A stretch of DNA of 64,000 nt, taken from NCBI RefSeq assembly GCF_003595175.1, contig NZ_CP032419.1:124001-188000 (forward strand). The letters run 5' to 3'. Below, piece after piece: positions 7,043 to 15,951 of the stretch. The stretch comes from Pseudomonas cavernae. GTDB lineage: Bacteria; Pseudomonadota; Gammaproteobacteria; Pseudomonadales; Pseudomonadaceae. The notes under the pieces are model-generated. The model had not been told where the DNA came from. It did not search any database and worked only from the letters and a program-made list of their open reading frames with translations. A program made the position numbers and the translations under genes. Numbering within the stretch: position 1 is the stretch's first letter; each line of letters opens with the position of its first letter.

Positions 7043-9460
7043 ATGGCTGCGTACTGCGCCTCCCCCGAAGAACTCGAATACCTGAACCGCGCGCTCCGTA
7101 CCCTGAGCGGCTGCAACCGCGCCCTGTTGCGCGCCCGGGACGAGCAGAGCCTGTTCGAGGAGATCTGCCGGGTGATGGTCGAGGAGGCCGGCTATCGCCT
7201 GGCGTGGGTCGGGCGCGCCGAACGGGACGCGGCGAAGTCCATCACGCCCATGGCCCATACCGGGTTAGACCTGGCCTATGTGAACTCGCTGCAGATCACC
7301 TGGGCGGACAACGAGCGCGGCCACGGCCCCACCGGCACCGCGATCCGCACCGGCCGCCCGAGCCTCAGCCGCGACCTGCAGACCGACCCGGACACCGCGC
7401 CCTGGCGTGAGGGCGCGCAGGCGCACGGCATCGCCTCGGTGCTGTCGCTGCCGCTGCGCGTGGAAGGCGAGATCTTCGGCGCCATCGGCATCTGCGCCGC
7501 GGAACCCGACGCCTTCGGCGAACGCGAGCTGGCGCTGCTCAGCGAAGCCGCCGACGACCTGGCTTTCGGCCTGCAGACCCTGCGCAGTCAGGCCCGGCGC
7601 CGCCAGGTCGAGCTGGAAGTGGCCGGGCTCAACCGGGTGCTGGCGACGCGGGTCGCGGTCAACCACGCGGTGATCCACGCCAGCGAGGAGCCGGCGCTGC
7701 TCAAGGACATCTGCCGGGTGCTGGTGGAGGACTGCGGCTATCGCCTGGCCTGGGTCGGCTACCGTCAGGAGGACGGCCCCGCGCCTTACCGGCCGATGGC
7801 CTACCAGGGCCTGGACGACGGCTTCATCGCCCTCGGCACCGCGTGGAGCGGCACCGCCGCGGGTGCGGATTTCGTCCACTACCTGCAGCCGGTGCTCGAA
7901 ACCGGCCAGCCGGTGGTGCTGCACGACTTGCTCAACACCCTGACCGGCCCGCTGCGCGAGGAGGCACGCCGACGCGGCTACGCCGCAGCCTTGGTGTTGC
8001 CGCTGCGGGTCGAGGGCGCGCTGAGCGGCGTGCTGTCGATCATCGCGGGGCAGGCGGAAGCCTTCGACGCCCAGGAGGTCGAGTTGCTGTTCGCCACCGC
8101 CAACGACCTCGGCTTCGGCATCACCACCCTGCGCACCCGCGCCCGGGCGGCCGAAGCGGAAGCGACCATCCGGCGCATGGCCTACAGCGATGCGCTGACC
8201 GGCTTGCCGAACCGCCTGCGGCTGCATGAGCTACTGGAGGAGGGCATCGCCACCGCCCGCCAGGACCGCCGGCCGCTGGCCCTGCTGCAACTGGAGATCG
8301 GCCGCAACCAGGGCATCAACGAGACCCTCGGCTACCGCGAGGGCGACCGCCTGCAGCAGGAGATCGCCGCCCGCCTGGTGCGCACGGTGGACGCCAGTCA
8401 CCCGGTGGCGCGTATGGGCGAATGCGAGTTCGCCGTGCTGCTGCCCAGCGGCGACGCCGAGCGCGCTTCGCAGCTGGCCCAGCGCATCCTTCAGGCACTG
8501 TACCAGCCCTTCGAGCTGTCCGGGCTGCTCCTCGACGCCCGGGCGCACATCGGCATCGCGCTGTTTCCCGGCCACGGCACCGACCCGGACGCGCTGATCC
8601 GCCGCGCCGGCAGCGCCATGGAACAGGCCAAGCGCAGCAATGCCGGGGTGGCGCTGTTCCACGGCGGCCTGGACCGGGAATGCGCCCAGCACCTGACGCT
8701 GATGGGCGACCTGCGCCAGGCCATCGCACGCAACGAGCTGCTGCTGTACTACCAGCCGAAGCTGCGCATCGCCAGCAACACCGTATGCGGCACCGAGGCG
8801 CTGGTGCGCTGGCAGCATCCGCAGCACGGCCTGCTGCACCCCGACCACTTCATCAAGCTGGCCGAAAGCGCCGGGCTGATCACCCCGCTGACCTTCTGGG
8901 TGCTCGACACCGCGCTGGGCCAGCGCTACGCCTGGCACGAGGAAGGCGACGAGCGGCCGATCTCGGTCAACCTCTCGGCCCACGACCTGCGCGACCCGAA
9001 ACTGCTCGAGCGCATCCAGGGGTCCTTCACCACCTGGGGTGCCAAGCCGCACTGGATCGAGTTCGAGCTGACCGAAAGCGCGCTGATGGCCGACCCGGTG
9101 GCGGCCCAGGACACCCTGCGCCAGCTCAAGCGGCTCGACACTCGCCTGACCATTGACGACTTCGGCACTGGCTACTCCTCGCTGGCCTACCTGCAGAAGC
9201 TGCCGGTGGACGCCCTGAAGATCGACCAGTCGTTCGTCACCCGCATGGCTCGCAGCAGCGGCTCGGCGAAGATCGTCCACTCGATCATCGAACTGGCCCA
9301 CAACCTGGACCTCACGGTGGTCGCCGAGGGCGTCGAGGACCAGGCCACCCTGACCCAGCTCGGCGACCTCGGCTGCGACATCGCCCAGGGCTACCAGATC
9401 AGCCGGCCGATCCCCGCGGAACAGTTCCGCGACTGGGAAGCGCAGTCGATCTGGCATTGA
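7043..9460 (+). CDS. GAF-GAF-GGDEF-EAL protein, probable c-di-GMP phosphodiesterase
   Basis: Cytoplasmic sensor enzyme with two tandem GAF domains (about residues 15-175 and 195-365). These share ICRVxVExxGYRLAWVG and LPLRVEG and so look like an internal duplication. The GGDEF domain (about 375-545) is degenerate: the signature reads ARMGECEF near residue 459, and the metal-binding segment reads LEIGRNQ instead of a D-L-D type motif, so cyclase activity is unlikely. The EAL domain is well kept (TEALVRW near 586, ELTESALM, DDFGTGYSSLAYLQKLP), pointing to phosphodiesterase activity, possibly GTP-modulated through the dead GGDEF. I use the ATG at 7043 (805 aa), preceded by GAGGCGG; a TTG at 7010 is weaker. 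It is divergent from the response regulator. Confidence 0.93.
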   Translation: MAAYCASPEELEYLNRALRTLSGCNRALLRARDEQSLFEEICRVMVEEAGYRLAWVGRAERDAAKSITPMAHTGLDLAYVNSLQITWADNERGHGPTGTAIRTGRPSLSRDLQTDPDTAPWREGAQAHGIASVLSLPLRVEGEIFGAIGICAAEPDAFGERELALLSEAADDLAFGLQTLRSQARRRQVELEVAGLNRVLATRVAVNHAVIHASEEPALLKDICRVLVEDCGYRLAWVGYRQEDGPAPYRPMAYQGLDDGFIALGTAWSGTAAGADFVHYLQPVLETGQPVVLHDLLNTLTGPLREEARRRGYAAALVLPLRVEGALSGVLSIIAGQAEAFDAQEVELLFATANDLGFGITTLRTRARAAEAEATIRRMAYSDALTGLPNRLRLHELLEEGIATARQDRRPLALLQLEIGRNQGINETLGYREGDRLQQEIAARLVRTVDASHPVARMGECEFAVLLPSGDAERASQLAQRILQALYQPFELSGLLLDARAHIGIALFPGHGTDPDALIRRAGSAMEQAKRSNAGVALFHGGLDRECAQHLTLMGDLRQAIARNELLLYYQPKLRIASNTVCGTEALVRWQHPQHGLLHPDHFIKLAESAGLITPLTFWVLDTALGQRYAWHEEGDERPISVNLSAHDLRDPKLLERIQGSFTTWGAKPHWIEFELTESALMADPVAAQDTLRQLKRLDTRLTIDDFGTGYSSLAYLQKLPVDALKIDQSFVTRMARSSGSAKIVHSIIELAHNLDLTVVAEGVEDQATLTQLGDLGCDIAQGYQISRPIPAEQFRDWEAQSIWH

Positions 9461-9543
9461 GCCGCGCGTCCACCTGTTCCCCGCACCGATCCGCCGGGCT
9501 TGCCGCTCCCGCCCATGGCTCGGCCACGCGCGGCAGCGGAGGA

Positions 9544-9614
9544 GGGGTTGGGCGCAGCGATAGCCCTGCGGCGCGGACGGATGGATATCGGCGCAACGCG
9601 CCTCAACCCAGCCT
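9544..9614. repeat. Degenerate GGGTTGAG-type inverted repeat
   Basis: GGGGTTGGGCGCAGCGAT on the left is answered by CGCCTCAACCCAGCC on the right. This is a weak member of the GTAGGATGGGTTGAG family seen elsewhere in the window. It adjoins the next repeat. Confidence 0.5.
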
Positions 9615-9615
9615 A

Positions 9616-9869
9616 AGAGCCTGTTTACGATCTGCTGCGCGTCGGCCATACGGCGTTAAAAATGGCCTCGGAAAGCAGCTTGCTGCTAACGCGCTTCAGC
9701 GCGACCCGGAGGGCGAGTGAAACGAGTTATGCTCATTTACAGCTCGTAAACTCCGCTCCCTCGGCCATTTGACTCGCTACGCTCGCCCTTCGGGCCAGCC
9801 TTCGGCTGTTACTCCCGTTGGTCGTTGCGCCTTGTCTGGCTCTAGCTCGCGAGATCGTAAACAGGCTCT
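9616..9869. repeat. Long palindromic repeat, copy 1 (254 nt)
   Basis: The ends are exact inverted repeats of each other (AGAGCCTGTTTACGATCT / AGATCGTAAACAGGCTCT). The inside contains further hairpin-forming pieces (GCTTGCTGCTAACGCGC, CTCGCTACGCTCGCCCTTCG). The full-length form recurs inverted at 37324-37578, and shorter forms occur at 22402, 49300 and 49443. It lies between the convergent 3' ends of the GAF-GGDEF-EAL gene and gcdG. It encodes nothing recognisable. Confidence 0.9.
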
Positions 9870-9874
9870 ACGCC

Positions 9875-11098
9875 CTACACCACCTTGGCCGCGCGCAGCG
9901 CGGCGATCCGTCCGGCGTCCAGGCCGAGCAGGCGCTGCAGCACCGCCTCGGTGTGTGCGCCGAGCAGCGGCGCGGCGTTGCGGTACTCCACCGGGGTAGC
10001 CGACAGGCGGATCGGGCTGGCCACCTGCGGCACCGTGCCGGCCAGCGGATGCGGCAGGTCCAGGCGCATGCCGCGCGCCTGCACCTGCGGGTCGGCGAAC
10101 ACCTGGGCGAGGTCGTTGATCGGCCCGCAGGGCACGCCGGCCTGTTCGAGCACGGCGATCCACTCGGCGGTGGTCTTGAATACCGTGGCCTGGCGGATTA
10201 ACGGGATCAGCACGGCGCGGTTGGCCACGCGCTGACTGTTGGTAGAAAAACGCGGGTCGTCTGCCCACTCCCGGAAGCCGGCGACCTCGCAAAACTTTCT
10301 GAACTGGCTGTCGTTGCCGACGGTGAGGATGAAATCCCCGTCGGCGGTGGGGAAATCCTGGTACGGCACGATGTTCGGATGGGCGTTGCCGAGCCGCCGC
10401 GGCGGCACGCCGGTGGTCAGGTAGTTCATCGCCTGGTTGCCGAGGCAGGCGATCTGCACGTCGAGCAGGGCCATGTCGATGTGTTGGCCGCTGCCGCCTT
10501 GGTCGCGGTGGGCCAGGGCGGCCAGCACCGCGACGGTGGAGTACAGGCCGGTGAGGATGTCGGTGAGGGCCACGCCAACCTTGACCGGACCGGCGCCCTC
10601 TTCGCTGTCGGCGCGGCCGGTGAGGCTCATCAGGCCGCCGAGCGCCTGGATCATGAAGTCGTAGCCGGCGCGCTTGGCGTAGGGGCCCTCCTGGCCGAAA
10701 CCGGTGATCGAGCAGTAGATCAGGCGCGGGTTGAGCGCCTTCAGCGACTCGTAGTCGAGACCGTAGGCGGCCAGGCCACCGGCCTTGAAGTTCTCCAGCA
10801 GCACGTCGGACTGGGCCGCCAGCTCGCGGATCAGGCGCTGCCCCTCGGGCTGGGTGAAGTCGACGGTGATCGACTGCTTATTGCGGTTGGCCGACAGGTA
10901 GTAGGCCGCCTCGCTGGTGTCGCGCCCCTCGGCATCCTTGAGGTAGGGCGGGCCCCAGCTGCGGGTGTCGTCGCCGACGCCGGGGCGTTCGACCTTGATC
11001 ACCTCGGCGCCGAGGTCGGCGAGGATCTGCCCGGCCCAGGGCCCGGCGAGGATGCGCGACAGATCGAGGACGCGGATATGCGAGAGGGCACCGGACAT
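9875..11098 (-). CDS. gcdG: CaiB/BaiF-family CoA-transferase, probable glutarate CoA-transferase
   Basis: Family III CoA-transferase. The N-terminus HIRVLDLSRILAGPWAGQ, GAEVIKVERPG.GDDTR, the VLLENFK segment and the GLDYE..NPRLIYCSITGFGQ block are typical; the catalytic Asp should be the one in AGYDFMIQ. I call glutarate:succinyl-CoA transfer because in Pseudomonas this subfamily partners glutaryl-CoA dehydrogenase. Here its promoter and operator copy those of gcdH 9 kb to the right. Start ATG at 11098, seven bases after GGAGC, gives 407 aa. A longer frame to 11239 would read through the promoter. It is transcribed alone on the minus strand and ends at a long palindromic repeat. Confidence 0.88.
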   Translation of the reverse strand: MSGALSHIRVLDLSRILAGPWAGQILADLGAEVIKVERPGVGDDTRSWGPPYLKDAEGRDTSEAAYYLSANRNKQSITVDFTQPEGQRLIRELAAQSDVLLENFKAGGLAAYGLDYESLKALNPRLIYCSITGFGQEGPYAKRAGYDFMIQALGGLMSLTGRADSEEGAGPVKVGVALTDILTGLYSTVAVLAALAHRDQGGSGQHIDMALLDVQIACLGNQAMNYLTTGVPPRRLGNAHPNIVPYQDFPTADGDFILTVGNDSQFRKFCEVAGFREWADDPRFSTNSQRVANRAVLIPLIRQATVFKTTAEWIAVLEQAGVPCGPINDLAQVFADPQVQARGMRLDLPHPLAGTVPQVASPIRLSATPVEYRNAAPLLGAHTEAVLQRLLGLDAGRIAALRAAKVV

Positions 11099-11174
11099 GT
11101 CATCTGCTCCAAGGAAGGACAGGGCCGGCAGACTCGCTGCAGCGCCCGTTGCGTGCAGGGGCACGCTTGCATTC

Positions 11175-11235
11175 ATCCTAGGGGTGTGGGGGCAACCCGG
11201 CAAACGAGGATTTTGCACGCAACTGTGCAGAATCC
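11175..11235 (-). promoter_or_regulatory. gcdG promoter with LysR-type operator
   Basis: On the minus strand: -35 TTGCCG (11198-11203), 17-base spacer, -10 TAGGAT (11175-11180). Just upstream is an interrupted dyad TGCAC-N6-GTGCA (11214-11229), a plausible LysR-type site. The same parts occur with identical spacing before gcdH, including the word GGCAAACGAGGATTT. Confidence 0.75.
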
Positions 11236-11300
11236 TCACTCCATGAGCGGCCGCAAGGCCATTGTGCTGGAGCTGCTGCGTTTCGCTGTGCGTAATGCGC

Positions 11301-11996
11301 CTATTCGGCGGGTGACTGGCGGGCCTGCAACAGCTCGCCGATGATGCGCACCGGGCCGAGCAGATGCGCGTGCATCAGGGCGCAGGCGCGTTCGCTGTCG
11401 CGGCGCAGAATCGCCTCGACCAGGGCCGCGTGCTCCTCGCGCTTGGCCTGCAGCGCCGCGGCGGAAAACACCGTCCGCTGCAACCACAGGTGGCGATAGC
11501 GTTCGGCCTGGTCGAACAGCGCCGTCCGTACCTGCAGCAAATGCTGCGAGCCACAACCGGCGGCAATGGCCGCGTGGAAGGCCTGATGGCGGGCATCCCA
11601 GAGACTGAGCATCTCTTCCGCATCCTTGACCTCGACCACCTTGGCCAGGCTGTGGGCCTGGGCGAGGATCTGCGCCTCCCAGGTATCGTCGCCACGGGCA
11701 ATCGCCAGGCCGAGGATCATCGCTTCCAGATGGGCGCGGGCATCGTAGATATCCGCCAGCTCGCCGAGTGACATCGGCGCCACGCGAAAACCGCGCTGAC
11801 TGATCGCCACCACCAGGCGCTCCGCCACCAGCTGCGACAAGGCCTCGCGCAGAGGGCCTACGCCCAGGTCGTAACGCGCCTTCAGCGCGCTCATCAGCAG
11901 CTTTTCGCCGGGCGCGAAGACGCCGCGAATGATGTCGCGCTTGAGCAGTTCGTAACCGCGAATCGCCAGATTCTCTCGGGAGCCGGGGGCTTGCAT
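11301..11996 (-). CDS. csiR: GntR-family (FCD) repressor, CsiR-like
   Basis: GntR winged helix at the N-terminus (RGYELLKRDIIRGVFAPGEK, LREALSQLVAERLV). A C-terminal all-helical FCD ligand domain follows, with the metal-site pattern DARAHLEAMI, HQAFHAAI and a late H. It is divergent from csiD. In Enterobacteria and Pseudomonas CsiR is the repressor of the csiD operon and responds to glutarate, which fits. Start ATG at 11996, shortly after AAGGATGG, gives 231 aa. A longer frame to 12095 would overlap the csiD promoter. Probably autoregulated through the shared intergenic region. Confidence 0.88.
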   Translation of the reverse strand: MQAPGSRENLAIRGYELLKRDIIRGVFAPGEKLLMSALKARYDLGVGPLREALSQLVAERLVVAISQRGFRVAPMSLGELADIYDARAHLEAMILGLAIARGDDTWEAQILAQAHSLAKVVEVKDAEEMLSLWDARHQAFHAAIAAGCGSQHLLQVRTALFDQAERYRHLWLQRTVFSAAALQAKREEHAALVEAILRRDSERACALMHAHLLGPVRIIGELLQARQSPAE

Positions 11997-12088
11997 CACA
12001 CCATCCTTGCACGGGTTCGCGCCCATCATACCGAATCGCTTGAGGCCAGTTTGGGCGAGCAGGGAGGTGCACAGGGCGTGGTTTATTT

Positions 12089-12137
12089 TTGACACATTTA
12101 TAAAATGTCGATATTTTCAATATACGTCGACAATAGT
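12089..12137 (+). promoter_or_regulatory. csiD promoter and probable CsiR operator
   Basis: TTGACA at 12089-12094, a 17-base spacer, and TATTTT at 12112-12117 form a good sigma-70 promoter aimed at csiD. Overlapping it is an imperfect dyad, TGTCGATATT facing AATATACGTCGACA (about 12106-12132). This is where a repressor such as CsiR would block RNA polymerase. The AT-rich patch contrasts with the surrounding coding DNA. Confidence 0.65.
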
Positions 12138-12192
12138 TCGACCCCACAGATTGCCTCCCTAGCACTCGCCTCCCTGCCTCTGGAGTATCACC

Positions 12193-13170
12193 ATGAGTAC
12201 AGTTGTTGCCCTGAAGAGCCTGGCCGTCCCCGCCCCGCAGAGCCTCAGCGGCTTTACCCTGCGACCCAGCGCGCAATCGCCGCGCCTGCTGCAGCTGACC
12301 TTCAGCCAGGCCACCGTGCAGGGCTTTCTCGCGGCCCTCGCTGAGTGGCCGGTCCAGGCGCTGGAATACAAGTCATTCCTGCGCTTCCGGCTGGCCAAGA
12401 TTCTCGATGAGCTGTGTGCGGGCAGCCTGCAACCGCTGCTGATCAATACCCTGCTGGACCGCGCCACCGGCGGCCTGCTGGTCAGCGCCGAAGGCCTCGA
12501 CCAGGTCGCCCAGGCCGATGACATGGTCAAGCTGGCCACCGCCGTCGCCCACCTGTTCGGCCGCTCCAACTTCGACGCCATGAGCGGCCAGTACTACGCG
12601 CGCTTCGTGGTGCAGAACGTCGATGCCTCCGACAGTTACCTGCGCCAGCCGCACCGGGTGCTGGAGCTGCACACCGATGGCACCTTCGTCGAGCAGGACA
12701 CCGACTACGTGCTGATGATGAAAATCGACGAACAGAACATGGAGGGCGGCGACTCGCTGCTGCTGCACCTCGATGACTGGGAAGGCCTGGCCACTTTCAA
12801 CCACCACCCGCTGGCCCGCCGCGAGCTGCGCTGGACCGCGCCACCGAGCAAGCGGGTGGACAAGGACGTGTTCCACCCGGTGTTCGACAACGACGCCGAA
12901 GGTCGGCCGATCATCAGTTACATCGATCAGTTCGTGCAGCCGAAGAACTTCGAGGAAGGCAACTGGCTGACCGACCTCAGCCAGTCGCTGGAAGGCAGCC
13001 CGCACAAGCTGTCGGTTCCGGTGCCGGTGGGCAGCTTTCTGCTGATCAACAACCACTTCTGGCTGCATGGCCGCGACCGCTTCACCGCGCACCCGGGCCT
13101 GCGCCGCGAACTGATGCGCCAGCGCGGCTACTTCACCTACGCCAAGGTGCTGCGCGAGCCGCGCCAGTGA
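12193..13170 (+). CDS. glaH: Glutarate 2-hydroxylase (CsiD/GlaH)
   Basis: Fe(II)/2-oxoglutarate-dependent dioxygenase of the CsiD family, which hydroxylates glutarate to L-2-hydroxyglutarate. Seen: the iron ligands H-x-D in [11 protein letters not shown], a distal HGRDRF segment, and the 2-oxoglutarate-binding Arg region PGLRREL. Also seen are strongly CsiD-like stretches [11 protein letters not shown] and [19 protein letters not shown]. 325 aa matches the family. It is the first gene of a plus-strand operon with lhgO 92 bases downstream. The upstream promoter and operator, and the divergent csiR, indicate glutarate-induced expression. Confidence 0.93.
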   Translation: MSTVVALKSLAVPAPQSLSGFTLRPSAQSPRLLQLTFSQATVQGFLAALAEWPVQALEYKSFLRFRLAKILDELCAGSLQPLLINTLLDRATGGLLVSAEGLDQVAQADDMVKLATAVAHLFGRSNFDAMSGQYYARFVVQNVDASDSYLRQPHRVLELHTDGTFVEQDTDYVLMMKIDEQNMEGGDSLLLHLDDWEGLATFNHHPLARRELRWTAPPSKRVDKDVFHPVFDNDAEGRPIISYIDQFVQPKNFEEGNWLTDLSQSLEGSPHKLSVPVPVGSFLLINNHFWLHGRDRFTAHPGLRRELMRQRGYFTYAKVLREPRQ

Positions 13171-13262
13171 AGCCATGGCCGCCCGCGCTGCGCCCGGCGC
13201 GGGACGGCGCCGCAGCGTCACAGACCTTCAGCACACGACTCCCAGAACCCACAGGTGATCCG

Positions 13263-14501
13263 GTGTACGACTTCATCATTATCGGCGGCGGCATTCTTGG
13301 CATGTCCACCGCCATGCAGCTGCTGCGCACCTATCCCGCCAGCCGCATGCTGTTGCTGGAAAAAGAATCGGCCCCGGCCCGGCACCAGACCGGCCACAAC
13401 AGCGGGGTGATCCACGCCGGCGTGTACTACACCCCGGGCAGCCTCAAGGCCAGGTTCTGCCTGGCCGGCAACGCGGCGACCAAGGCCTTCTGCGAGCAGC
13501 ACGGGATCGCCTATCAGGTGCCCGGCAAGCTGCTGGTCGCCACCAACCCACTGGAAATGCAGCGCATGCAGGCGCTGTGGGAGCGCACGGCGGCTAACGG
13601 CATCCAGCGCGAATGGCTGAATGCCGGTCAGCTGCGTGAGCGCGAGCCGAACATTCGCGGCAGCGGCGCCATCCTGGTGCCGTCCAGCGGCATCGTCAAT
13701 TACGCCGAGGTCACCGCGGCCATGGCCGGCGAGTTCATCCGGGCCGGCGGCGAAATCCGCTACGGTGCCAGCGTCACCGCCCTGCACGAGAGCGCCCAGG
13801 AAATCCGCGTGCAGAGCAGTGCCGGCGATTTCGCCTGCCGCTTCCTGATCACCTGCGCCGGCCTGCACTCCGACCGTCTGGTGCGCATGCTCGGCCTACA
13901 GCCGGGCTTCAGCATCTGCCCGTTCCGCGGTGAATACTTCCAGCTGCCGGCGCAGCACGACCGCATCGTCAACCACCTGATCTACCCGATTCCCGATCCG
14001 AGCATGCCGTTCCTCGGCGTGCACCTGACGCGGATGATCGACGGCAGCGTGACGGTCGGGCCGAATGCGGTGCTGGCCCTCAAGCGCGAGGGCTACCGCA
14101 AGCGCGACATCTCCCTCGGCGACAGCTGGGCGATGCTGACCAACCCCGGCATCCTCAAGGTGCTCAAGGCCAACCTGCGCCCGGGCCTGGGCGAAATGAA
14201 GAACTCGCTGTTCAAGCGCGGCTACCTGCAACAGGTGCGCAAATACTGCCCGAGCATCCAGCTTGGCGACCTCAAGCCCTATCCGGCCGGGGTGCGCGCC
14301 CAGGCCGTGTCGGACGACGGTCGGCTGATCGACGATTTCCTGTTCCGCCACAGCCGACGCAGCCTGCATGTCTGCAACGCACCCTCGCCGGCCGCCACCT
14401 CGGCGCTGCCGATCGGCGCCCATATTGTCGACCAGCTCAGTAGCCAGTTGCTGAGCCTGCCGAGCTTCGCCAAGCCCCAATCCACCCGTCCCGCCGCCTG
14501 A
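13263..14501 (+). CDS. lhgO: L-2-hydroxyglutarate oxidase (LhgO)
   Basis: FAD-dependent oxidase/dehydrogenase that converts L-2-hydroxyglutarate, the product of CsiD, to 2-oxoglutarate and feeds electrons to the respiratory chain. The N-terminal dinucleotide motif IIIGGGILGMSTA is followed by ARHQTGHNSGVIHAGVYY, a signature of the LhgO branch of the DAO fold. LITCAGLHSDR and the C-terminal GVRAQAV complete the family pattern. The start is a GTG at 13263 (VYDFIIIGGG) preceded by AGGTGA; an in-frame ATG at 13167 would add 32 unlikely residues. 412 aa. The third operon gene begins nine bases after the stop. Confidence 0.92.
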   Translation: MYDFIIIGGGILGMSTAMQLLRTYPASRMLLLEKESAPARHQTGHNSGVIHAGVYYTPGSLKARFCLAGNAATKAFCEQHGIAYQVPGKLLVATNPLEMQRMQALWERTAANGIQREWLNAGQLREREPNIRGSGAILVPSSGIVNYAEVTAAMAGEFIRAGGEIRYGASVTALHESAQEIRVQSSAGDFACRFLITCAGLHSDRLVRMLGLQPGFSICPFRGEYFQLPAQHDRIVNHLIYPIPDPSMPFLGVHLTRMIDGSVTVGPNAVLALKREGYRKRDISLGDSWAMLTNPGILKVLKANLRPGLGEMKNSLFKRGYLQQVRKYCPSIQLGDLKPYPAGVRAQAVSDDGRLIDDFLFRHSRRSLHVCNAPSPAATSALPIGAHIVDQLSSQLLSLPSFAKPQSTRPAA

Positions 14502-14510
14502 GAGCCACCC

Positions 14511-15878
14511 ATGCACAGCACCAGCCTGGCCGACAAAGACCGCCAGTACCATCTGCACCCCTACACCAACGCCCGCCTGCATGAGCAGGTCGGCCCGCTG
14601 CTGATCGAGCGCGGCGAAGGCGTCTATGTCTATGACCAGCAGGGCAAGGAATACCTGGAGGCCATGTCCGGCCTGTGGAGCGCCGCCCTCGGCTTCAGCA
14701 ACCAGCGCCTGATCGCCGCCGCCGAGCGGCAGCTGCGCACTCTGCCCTTCTACCACGTGTTCGGCCACAAGGCGCACCGGCCGGCCATCGAGCTGGCCGA
14801 GAAGCTGATCGCGATGGCGCCGGTGCCGATGAGCAAGGTGTTCTTCACCAACTCCGGCTCGGAAGCCAACGACACGGTGGTCAAGCTGGTCTGGTACTAC
14901 AACAATGCCCGCGGCAAACCGGCGAAGAAGAAGTTCATCAGCCGGCACAACGCCTACCACGGCATCACCGTGGCCAGCGCCAGCCTCACCGGCCTGCCGG
15001 CCAACCAGCGCGGCTTCGACGTGCCGCTGCCGGGCTTCCTGCATGTCGGCTGCCCGCATCACTACCGCCACGCCCTGCCCGGGGAAAGCGAGGAGCAGTT
15101 CGCCGACCGCCTGGCCGCCGAGCTGGAGCAGCGCATCCTCAGCGAGGGCGCCGAGACCATCGCCGCCTTTATCGGCGAGCCGCTGATGGGCGCCGGCGGC
15201 GTGATCGTGCCGCCGCGCACTTACTGGCAGAAGATCCAGGCGGTGTGCCGGCGTCACGACATCCTGGTGATCGCCGACGAAGTGATCTGCGGCTTCGGCC
15301 GCACCGGGCAGCTGTTTGGCAGCCAGACCTTCGCCATCCAGCCGGACGTGATGGTGCTGTCCAAGCAGCTGTCCTCGTCCTACCAGCCGATCGCCGCGCT
15401 GCTGATCAACGACGCGCTGTACCAGGGCATCGCCGAGCAGAGCCACAGCTTCGGCACCTTCGGCCACGGCTTTACTGGCAGCGCCCACCCGGTGGCCACC
15501 GCCGTGGCCCTGGAAAACCTCAAGATCATCGAGGACGAGCAGCTGGTGCCGCACGCCGCGGCCATGGGCGAACGCCTGCTCGCCGGTCTGCGCGGGTTCG
15601 CCGATCACCCGCTGGTGGGCGAAGTGCGTGGCTGCGGGCTGATTGCCGCGGTGGAGCTGGTCGGCGACCGGCAGAGCAAGGCGCCGCACGGCAGCCTGGG
15701 CAATCTCGGCCGCTACCTGGCCGGCCGCGCCCAGGAACACGGCATGATCACCCGCGCCATGGGCGATGCCATCGCCTTCTGCCCGCCGCTGATCAGCAAC
15801 GAAGCGCAGATCGACTTGCTCATCGAGCGCTTCGCCCGCGCCCTCGACGACACCAGTCGCTGGGCGTGCACCGGCTGA
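14511..15878 (+). CDS. Class III aminotransferase (omega-amino acid or diamine type)
   Basis: PLP-dependent fold-type I aminotransferase. Seen: FFTNSGSEANDTVVKL (cofactor phosphate), HNAYHG, IADEVICGFGRTG (Asp to the pyridine nitrogen) and the Schiff-base Lys in VLSKQLSSSYQP. 455 aa. It follows lhgO by nine bases, so it is the third gene of the csiD operon, the place where enterobacterial loci carry gabD/gabT. However, the sequence resembles putrescine/beta-alanine:pyruvate-type enzymes more than GabT. A likely job is removing the terminal amino group of 5-aminovalerate or a cadaverine derivative on the way to glutarate; the substrate is inference. The operon ends at the terminator at 15896. 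Confidence 0.85.
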   Translation: MHSTSLADKDRQYHLHPYTNARLHEQVGPLLIERGEGVYVYDQQGKEYLEAMSGLWSAALGFSNQRLIAAAERQLRTLPFYHVFGHKAHRPAIELAEKLIAMAPVPMSKVFFTNSGSEANDTVVKLVWYYNNARGKPAKKKFISRHNAYHGITVASASLTGLPANQRGFDVPLPGFLHVGCPHHYRHALPGESEEQFADRLAAELEQRILSEGAETIAAFIGEPLMGAGGVIVPPRTYWQKIQAVCRRHDILVIADEVICGFGRTGQLFGSQTFAIQPDVMVLSKQLSSSYQPIAALLINDALYQGIAEQSHSFGTFGHGFTGSAHPVATAVALENLKIIEDEQLVPHAAAMGERLLAGLRGFADHPLVGEVRGCGLIAAVELVGDRQSKAPHGSLGNLGRYLAGRAQEHGMITRAMGDAIAFCPPLISNEAQIDLLIERFARALDDTSRWACTG

Positions 15879-15895
15879 AACGCCGGCCGTCCGCC

Positions 15896-15935
15896 AGCAA
15901 TGCAAAGGCCCGCCGAAGCGGGCCTTTGCATTGCT
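15896..15935. terminator. Bidirectional terminator between convergent genes
   Basis: Perfect 18-bp stem AGCAATGCAAAGGCCCGC (15896-15913) and its complement (15918-15935), with a CGAA loop. It lies between the aminotransferase (plus) and the amidotransferase (minus) and would stop transcription from both sides, although the T-tracts are weak. Confidence 0.85.
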
Positions 15936-15951
15936 CCTGCGCCAACTCTTG

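Noticed and set aside
9616..9869. Palindromic repeat considered as a CRISPR or tRNA-like structure
   Set aside because: No regularly spaced short repeats and no cloverleaf; it is a single long nested palindrome repeated elsewhere.
12159..13221. Minus-strand frames across csiD
   Set aside because: Antisense shadows; csiD has intact iron ligands and a proper promoter.
13896..15905. 669-codon minus-strand frame over lhgO and the aminotransferase
   Set aside because: Antisense shadow of two well-supported genes, no recognisable motif.
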